In this document: piece after piece, positions 58,932 to 64,000 of the stretch
How the letters are laid out: every line of letters starts with the position of its first letter
How positions within the stretch are numbered: position 1 is the stretch's first letter
NCBI RefSeq assembly: GCF_036568665.1
Contig: NZ_DATCSD010000446.1
Span: 3,312-67,311, forward strand
DNA: 64,000 bases
Origin: Ohtaekwangia sp036568665
GTDB taxonomy: Bacteria; Bacteroidota; Bacteroidia; Cytophagales; Cyclobacteriaceae
Direction of reading: 5' to 3'
Position numbers and translations under genes: made by a program
Notes under the pieces: model-generated
Told to the model about the DNA's origin: nothing
Seen by the model: only the letters and a program-made list of their open reading frames with translations
The model's database searches: none

Positions 58932-61355
58932 TTATACTTCGTAATAACCTTCTCCGCTCTTATTCTTCTTTATACCGTAACCATAACCATAGTTATAACC
59001 GTAACCATAGCCATAACCGTATCCACCATACCCGTAGCCAAGTCCGGATTTTCTCAAATCATTGAAGAGTATACTGATATTGGAAAGTTTACCTGTAGCA
59101 TAGAACTCTTCCAAAGATTGCAGCGCTGCACGAGGGGTATAGTTTTGTCTGATCACAAAAAGTGTATGATCAGCAAAAGTCGACAGAACAAATGCATCGG
59201 TTACGTAACTTAATGGAGGCGTGTCCATAATTACATAATCAAATTGTTCTTTGAGATGATTGATCAATTTCTCCATTGCCGGACGAATCAGTAATTCACT
59301 TGGATTCGGAGGCATTGGTCCTCCCGCTATCAAGTAAAGATTTTCAATCTCACTTTGCTGCAGTACTTCTTCATAGCTCGCCAATCCCGATAAATATTGA
59401 CTTAAGCCCAATGAATTATGAAGGTTAAGATCATCGTATAGCTTAGGTTTTCTCAAGTCCGCTCCCACTACAACGGTACGCTTACCCGCCAGGGCAAAGA
59501 CTGTAGCTATATTAAGCGTAGTAAATGATTTACCTTCTCCGGGAATAGATGACGTAATCATAAAGACCTGGCGTCCCTGATTACCAGTAAAGTAATTCAG
59601 ATTTGATCTTAGAGCCCTGAAAGATTCAGATATAGCAGACCGAGGTTTGCGATATACAATCAATGGGTCTTTGGAAATATTGTGACCAACTCCTCCTATA
59701 ACTGGAACTCTTGTGATCTTCTCTATATCTTCTTTCGACTGAATGCGATTATTGATCAATTCCAGAAATACAAATCCAATAATCGGTATAGCTAAGCCCA
59801 CCACGAGTGCAATGGAGTAATTCTGAGTTACCTTCGGAGAAATTGCAGCTCCTGCCATAGGAGGATTCACCATAACAATATCCGAAGTGGTAGATGCTTT
59901 TGATAAACCAGCCTCAGTGCGCTTTTGCAACAAGAATATGTATAGCGTTTCTTTGAGCGAATAGTTTCGCTGTATAGCAACCAGCTCACGTTCTGTCTTC
60001 GGAAGTTTAGACAGACGTTCTTCTACAATACCAATCTGATCATCAATAAACGCCACATTGATTTGTTGTGTCTTTCTACTGTTATCAATCGTTTTAAGAA
60101 TATCGTTCTTGAGCTGTTGTATCTCACGAAGTTTACTTTGATATACAGGTGCATCTTTAAATTTCTCAGCTCCTCTCCTCTCAACACCCTTAAATACATT
60201 TACTTGTATCTGCACTTCAATCAACTGACTTACCAATGTTGCAACTACTTCATCTGTAATGCCCACACTGGAAGGTGTAAATATGCCATCGTACTGTTCA
60301 CTCTTCAACAACCTTTCAATATAAGAATAGTAATTCTCCAATAATTTGTACTGGAATTTTTGATTCTCAAATTCCTGTAACTTGAGATACAGGCGATTTG
60401 TTTCCTCATCAAGATCTGTTATGATATTACGTTTTTTAAAGTTCTCCACCTGATCCTCATATAGCTTTAGAGAATCTCCGATAACGAGAAGTTGCTCATC
60501 CAAAAAGCGAATGGCCATAGTTGCCACTTTGTTCTTTTTCTCGATGTCATAGAACTGGTATCGCTCAATAAACCGATTCAGAAATTTAACTTCTTTCATT
60601 GGGCTGCTTCCTTGTATGTTTAAGTCCACCACAGAAGCACCTGGCTCGGCCCAATCAATTTTTAATCTTGCCGCATACGACTTTGCTAATGACAAAGGAT
60701 CAGTAAATTGTACGATGAACGTTTTACCGATTATCTCCGATACTGAACCTATTTCTTCTACGTACAACCTGAATCCATTTATTCGAAGAGTATCGTTAAA
60801 CGAGAGAGCCGGAAATTCTTTCCCTTTGCTTTCCTGATCCTCTGAAAAGTATTGCAACGTAAACTGTTTGGAATCATTTACCGTAAACAAAAGCGACTTG
60901 CCATAAGGCTTCTTCCCCTCATTCAGAATATGAAATTTCACAGGAAAATTTGGATCGTAGTACTCTGTAGTTTTAATATCTCCTTCACGATAAAAAGTAA
61001 TATCAAACCCCAAGCCTTCCATTACTTCCTGAAGCAATGGATATGATCTCATAATATAAATCTCGTTGAAGAAATTCCGATAAGGATTTAGGAGTTCATT
61101 GTTGTATAAAAACTTGGCTCCAGCATTTTCTTCATTTTCTTTTATTAGTATAGAGGCTTTTACCGGATAGATTCTGGCGCTATAGCGGTTAATGAGATAG
61201 GCTATAGTTAATGCTATAGCAAGCGATATGATTATGAAATACCAAAATTGCAAAGCACGCGCCAATACGCGCTTGAAATTTATCTCTATACCACCTTTAG
61301 GTTCTACAGAGTTTTCATTATTGGTCAAGCCAGATATGATAGGGTTTTCAGCCAA
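58932..61355 (-). CDS. Wzc-like polysaccharide co-polymerase / BY-type tyrosine kinase
   Basis: An 807-residue inner-membrane chain-length regulator with a C-terminal tyrosine autokinase. A Wzz domain lies between two membrane segments (about 32-52 and 505-526), with coiled-coil stretches around 270-330 and 395-470. The kinase part has Walker A SSIPGEGKSFT (about 600), A' VVGADLRKP and Walker B VIMDTPPLSYV. The C-terminal tail (about 775-807) is an extreme Tyr/Gly run (GYGYGGYGYGYGYGYNYGYG) holding the phospho-tyrosine cluster. It lies 6 nt after the Wza-like gene and controls polymer length and export. Confidence 0.93.
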   Translation of the reverse strand: MAENPIISGLTNNENSVEPKGGIEINFKRVLARALQFWYFIIISLAIALTIAYLINRYSARIYPVKASILIKENEENAGAKFLYNNELLNPYRNFFNEIYIMRSYPLLQEVMEGLGFDITFYREGDIKTTEYYDPNFPVKFHILNEGKKPYGKSLLFTVNDSKQFTLQYFSEDQESKGKEFPALSFNDTLRINGFRLYVEEIGSVSEIIGKTFIVQFTDPLSLAKSYAARLKIDWAEPGASVVDLNIQGSSPMKEVKFLNRFIERYQFYDIEKKNKVATMAIRFLDEQLLVIGDSLKLYEDQVENFKKRNIITDLDEETNRLYLKLQEFENQKFQYKLLENYYSYIERLLKSEQYDGIFTPSSVGITDEVVATLVSQLIEVQIQVNVFKGVERRGAEKFKDAPVYQSKLREIQQLKNDILKTIDNSRKTQQINVAFIDDQIGIVEERLSKLPKTERELVAIQRNYSLKETLYIFLLQKRTEAGLSKASTTSDIVMVNPPMAGAAISPKVTQNYSIALVVGLAIPIIGFVFLELINNRIQSKEDIEKITRVPVIGGVGHNISKDPLIVYRKPRSAISESFRALRSNLNYFTGNQGRQVFMITSSIPGEGKSFTTLNIATVFALAGKRTVVVGADLRKPKLYDDLNLHNSLGLSQYLSGLASYEEVLQQSEIENLYLIAGGPMPPNPSELLIRPAMEKLINHLKEQFDYVIMDTPPLSYVTDAFVLSTFADHTLFVIRQNYTPRAALQSLEEFYATGKLSNISILFNDLRKSGLGYGYGGYGYGYGYGYNYGYGYGIKKNKSGEGYYEV
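58975..59042 (-). repeat. Hexamer-type tandem repeat encoding the Gly-Tyr tail of Wzc
   Basis: On the minus strand GG(T/C)TA(T/C) units repeat with small variation across this stretch. They encode alternating Gly and Tyr and are prone to length change by slippage, which would alter the number of phosphorylatable tyrosines. Confidence 0.75.
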
Positions 61356-61361
61356 GGGTCT

Positions 61362-62177
61362 TTATTTATTTGATAAACTGATGATCAGCACAGCAAAGCT
61401 AATAGCCGAGGTAATGATGGCCAGATTGCTGGTAAAGTATTTTCTGAACGGACGCTGCTTCAACGGAGGAACGATGATCACATCGTTTTGCTGAACGTAA
61501 TAAAAAGGAGATTCCAGATAATCTTCTTCTAACAGGTTAACATAGAAAATTTCTGTCTTGCTTCCGTCTTGACGTATAACTTTTACAGTGCTCCTATCTG
61601 CCAGTTCTGTTAATCCCCCGGCAAGACCAATTGCCTCCATCATATTAATCCTGGTATTCGTGGAGATAACCGTTTGCTCACCATTCACTTCTCCGAGAAC
61701 GGTATATCTGAAATTCAACATTCTTACACGCACAACAACATCCGGTATATATTGAGAGGCGATTGCCTTAATTGAATCTTGTGCTTGAAAGATCGTGAGC
61801 CCTGCCACTTTTATTTTTCCAAGAACCGCGTACTCTACTTCGCCTTCCGTATTCACAACCATACCATTCAACGCTATGGCCGAAGAGGCGTTCGCAGAAT
61901 TTCCAGTCGAAGAACGGCTGCTGGTAGAGAGTTTGGACAGGAAATCAAAAACATCATCATCCTTACTTAAGGTCTCGAAGTTCACACTCAAAATGTCAAG
62001 TGGCTGAATTCGATATTCCTTAATACTCAGCGCATGCGTGCGTAATATGGTATCTTTGGGGATTTCCTTGCGATGCTTGAGCTCATCATCTTTTTGCAGG
62101 TAAACCAGTTTTCTGTTCGGAACGCAGGCGCCTAAAGTCAACATCAATACGCCTAAAACCAGCCAAATTCGATTCAT
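61362..62177 (-). CDS. Wza-like polysaccharide export lipoprotein
   Basis: A 271-residue outer-membrane export protein of the Wza/Poly_export family. The signal peptide ends in a lipobox (LTLGAC, Cys18). The periplasmic part has YRIQPLDILSVNFETLSKDD and a second SLBB-like stretch, ANHVR-like TVLGEVNGEQTVISTNTRINMMEAIGLAGG. A C-terminal hydrophobic segment (about 252-268) is unusual for Wza but common in Bacteroidota members. It is the first gene of the large glycan operon, 24 nt from the promoter region. Confidence 0.92.
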   Translation of the reverse strand: MNRIWLVLGVLMLTLGACVPNRKLVYLQKDDELKHRKEIPKDTILRTHALSIKEYRIQPLDILSVNFETLSKDDDVFDFLSKLSTSSRSSTGNSANASSAIALNGMVVNTEGEVEYAVLGKIKVAGLTIFQAQDSIKAIASQYIPDVVVRVRMLNFRYTVLGEVNGEQTVISTNTRINMMEAIGLAGGLTELADRSTVKVIRQDGSKTEIFYVNLLEEDYLESPFYYVQQNDVIIVPPLKQRPFRKYFTSNLAIITSAISFAVLIISLSNK

Positions 62178-62207
62178 TTATTCGTTTTTACCGTCTTTTG
62201 AGGGGGG

Positions 62208-62237
62208 TAAATATACGCTTATTAAGCCCATTTTCAA
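62208..62237 (-). promoter_or_regulatory. Promoter of the polysaccharide operon
   Basis: On the minus strand TTG (62237-62235) is followed 19 nt later by TATATTTA (62215-62208), matching the Bacteroidota -33/-7 arrangement with one mismatch in the last base. It lies about 30 nt before the Wza-like ATG. The 33-kb run of genes downstream has mostly small gaps or overlaps and no terminator was seen between them. Confidence 0.6.
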
Positions 62238-62398
62238 CCCCGGTTCATCTACTGAATTAACATTCTGTCTTATCCATACGGATGTTCACCTGTTGGTAGT
62301 CTAAACCCAACACGCTTCTTTACAAAGAGTTAGCTAAGCATGATATACTAATGGGAAACACTGAGTATGCTACCTTAAGAAGTAAATCTTTGCAAAGC

Positions 62399-63472
62399 TC
62401 AGTTTACATAGGCAGAGAAGGTTAACCGCTGCACTGGATTTCTTGGGTCGTTGGAATAAACCGTTACCGCTTTCTGTTGTGTTCCTTTACGATCCTGCGG
62501 TTTGAAATTGATCTTGATGGTACTGCTCTCACCCGGTTTCAGGGTTGGCTTGGTAGCTGAAGCTGTTACGCAGGTACAATTTCCTTGTAGTGATCGGATT
62601 GTTAAATCCTTTTTACCACTGTTTGTCACCGTTACTTCGCGGGTTGCTCCTGAATCTGATACTGTGCCAAAATCAAGTGAGTTAATCCCTAATCGCAGTT
62701 GTGGAGCTTTTGATAACTCTTCCGGTTTGAGTGGCTCGAAATAATCTTCGAGTGTAGCATAAACAGAGAATGATTTTACAGGATTCACTTCATCGTCTGT
62801 TTGTATCTCTACATTATCAGACTGGAATCCATACGCACCTTTTAACTTTCCGTTATAGCTGATTTTCAAATTGCCCTTAGCTCCAGGTGCCAATGTTTTT
62901 GGAGTGACTTCCACTTTTATATAGGCCGGGCCTGTAAATTTTCCGCTATAGGTTACTGGCTTGCTGCCACTATTCAATATCTGAAAATCGCGTGCTGTAA
63001 ATTCATCTTTGCGATATACTTTGCCGAGATTAAACGATCCTGTTTTTAATCGCCAGCTTCCATTCATTGCCTGGAAGTCTGAAGGCTCGGAAGAACCTGC
63101 CGCATTTACCTGTCCTTTGATCTGCAATACGAGAGGTGTTGCCTCAAGGTCAGTTGTTACAGTTAATGTTTTTGTGAAGAAACCCGGACGTCCTTTCGGA
63201 TTAAAGCTGGCTTGTACGTAACCTGTTTTACCCGGAGCCACAACATCTTTCGACCAGCCCGGAGTTGTACATCCACAGGATGCCTGTACTGTTATAATTT
63301 TTATCGGGCGATTACTTCCATTGGTAAAAACAAACTCGTGCGTTACCGGACCACCGTCCTCGGCTACATTACCAAAATCATAAATCTCTTCCTTAAACTG
63401 CAAAGGCTTCGATTGCTGTGCCGTTGCCTGTAAACCTGCAACTGCTAAAAATAAAAAAAACAGCTTTTTCAT
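62399..63472 (-). CDS. DUF1573 domain-containing exported protein
   Basis: A 357-residue exported protein. The signal peptide is at 1-18 (KKLFFLFLAVAGLQATAQ). At least two DUF1573/ASH-like immunoglobulin domains follow, at about 25-105 (YDFGNVAEDGGPVTHEFVF, SCGCTTPGWSKD) and 263-355 (LDFGTVSDSGATREVTV, NCTCVTASATKP, YSNDPRNPVQ), with a middle similar unit at about 140-240. Each end domain has a paired-cysteine loop. The family is common in Bacteroidota and is probably periplasmic or surface-located, but has no known function. It lies upstream of the glycan operon with a 221-nt gap. Confidence 0.85.
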   Translation of the reverse strand: MKKLFFLFLAVAGLQATAQQSKPLQFKEEIYDFGNVAEDGGPVTHEFVFTNGSNRPIKIITVQASCGCTTPGWSKDVVAPGKTGYVQASFNPKGRPGFFTKTLTVTTDLEATPLVLQIKGQVNAAGSSEPSDFQAMNGSWRLKTGSFNLGKVYRKDEFTARDFQILNSGSKPVTYSGKFTGPAYIKVEVTPKTLAPGAKGNLKISYNGKLKGAYGFQSDNVEIQTDDEVNPVKSFSVYATLEDYFEPLKPEELSKAPQLRLGINSLDFGTVSDSGATREVTVTNSGKKDLTIRSLQGNCTCVTASATKPTLKPGESSTIKINFKPQDRKGTQQKAVTVYSNDPRNPVQRLTFSAYVN

Positions 63473-63506
63473 AATTGATATCTATTAAGCGCCAGGCGCG
63501 ACTCAT

Positions 63507-63514
63507 CAAATATA
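63507..63514 (-). promoter_or_regulatory. -7 element of the DUF1573 gene
   Basis: TATATTTG on the minus strand (63514-63507) is an exact TAnnTTTG match, 35 nt before the DUF1573 ATG. The expected -33 TTG was not found. Confidence 0.45.
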
Positions 63515-63528
63515 TTCCCTATATATAC

Positions 63529-64000
63529 TTACTCGTGATAGTTGAGTACTTTGAACCCACCTTGTCTTAGCAAACTTTCCCGTCTCATCAAAGAGAGGTC
63601 AGCGTCTACCATTTCCTTTAGTAGCTTATCTACATCATACTTCGGTTGCCACCCCAATATAGTCTTTGCTTTAGTCGGATCACCCAACAGCAAATCTACC
63701 TCTGTAGGCCTGAAGTAACGTTCATCAATAGCAACCACTTCTGTACCGGGCTTCAGCACAAAATCATCGGAAAGATTTTTTACCTCGTCAACAATACCTA
63801 CTTCATGAACACCTTTACCTTTAAAGACAAGTGTTACACCTACATGGGCAAAAGCTCTTACCAAGAAATCGCGAACAGACGTTGTGGCTCCCGTAGCAAT
63901 GACATAATCCTGCGCCACAGGTTGTTGCAGAATCAAGTGCATCGCCTCAATATAATCGCGGGCATGTCCCCAGTCGCGCTTCGCTTCCAGGTTACCCATA
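63529..64000 (-). CDS. gmd: GDP-mannose 4,6-dehydratase, C-terminal part (partial)
   Basis: The last 156 residues of Gmd, cut by the right edge. The diagnostic internal motif LGNLxAxRDWGHARDYIEAM is present (as MGNLEAKRDWGHARDYIEAM), followed by YVIATGATTSVRDFL, ERYFRPTEVDLLLGDPTKAKTILGWQP and the typical C-terminal helix. The apparent Met at the start of the visible frame is internal. The NAD-binding and active-site half lies outside the window. The enzyme makes the GDP-4-keto-6-deoxymannose precursor of fucose-type sugars and may feed a surface glycan. Confidence 0.9.
   Translation of the reverse strand, partial: MGNLEAKRDWGHARDYIEAMHLILQQPVAQDYVIATGATTSVRDFLVRAFAHVGVTLVFKGKGVHEVGIVDEVKNLSDDFVLKPGTEVVAIDERYFRPTEVDLLLGDPTKAKTILGWQPKYDVDKLLKEMVDADLSLMRRESLLRQGGFKVLNYHE

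Noticed and set aside
58975..59042. CRISPR-like or satellite array
   Set aside because: It is a short hexamer-type repeat that codes for alternating Gly and Tyr inside the kinase gene; no spacers.
1..64000. tRNA, rRNA, insertion sequences, prophage, restriction or CRISPR loci
   Set aside because: No cloverleaf, ribosomal, transposase, integrase or cas-like sequences were recognised on either strand.

Overview
The window looks like a chromosomal segment of a gliding-type Bacteroidota bacterium (Cytophagia-like). The pointers are type IX secretion (T9SS) sorting tails and a PorP/SprF protein, SprB-type repeats, a PID-CTERM-like/exosortase F pair, adjacent parE-parC, a mitochondrial-type aconitase, and TAnnTTTG-type -7 promoter motifs with no obvious Shine-Dalgarno sequences. 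Assignments come from reading translated sequence; no database search was run.

Layout. 1-4200: end of a SUF iron-sulfur operon (sufE end, SufT-like DUF59 protein, bacilliredoxin), then on the minus strand a Na+/H+ antiporter, an SDR epimerase and cysH. 4300-7400: a T9SS-exported SprB-repeat protein and its SprF-like partner. 7460-13115: queD, folE, a MarR regulator, aconitase with a histone-H1-like tail, and L-2-hydroxyglutarate oxidase. 13410-18275 (minus): parE-parC, where parC has an A10 tract and a second open reading frame overlapping its tail. 19040-22015: a TPP riboswitch and terminator ahead of a four-gene operon (methyltransferase, AIR-synthase/HypE-like protein, ThiE/TenI-like protein without the usual catalytic residues, Trm112-like zinc-ribbon protein). 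22080-28389: phosphohexomutase, mtaB, a structured intergenic region, a LolD-like ATPase, sucC and an outer-membrane barrel protein.

28648-62177 (minus) is one large exopolysaccharide/surface glycan locus. A clear promoter at its 5' end reads first into Wza- and Wzc-like export genes. A nonulosonic-acid block follows: LegB, three NeuB-family synthases, a PtmE-like nucleotidyltransferase, an SpsF-like cytidylyltransferase, a CMP-sugar synthetase/PseG fusion and a NanQ-like protein. Then come glycosyltransferases, a flippase and a probable polymerase. The end of the locus is a bacillosamine-type module (PglA-, PglC-, PglD-, PglE- and PglF-like) interleaved with exosortase F, its associated protein, a 1383-residue T9SS cargo protein and a 70-residue protein that looks like an exosortase substrate. 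The window closes with a DUF1573 protein and the 3' part of gmd.

Best candidates for something new: (1) the two overlapping tails of parC, one of which carries two sliding-clamp-type motifs; (2) the TPP-riboswitch operon of unassigned enzymes; (3) the exosortase F/short substrate/T9SS cargo group inside the glycan locus; (4) H1-like tails on two unrelated housekeeping enzymes. No tRNA, rRNA, CRISPR array, insertion sequence or prophage was recognised.
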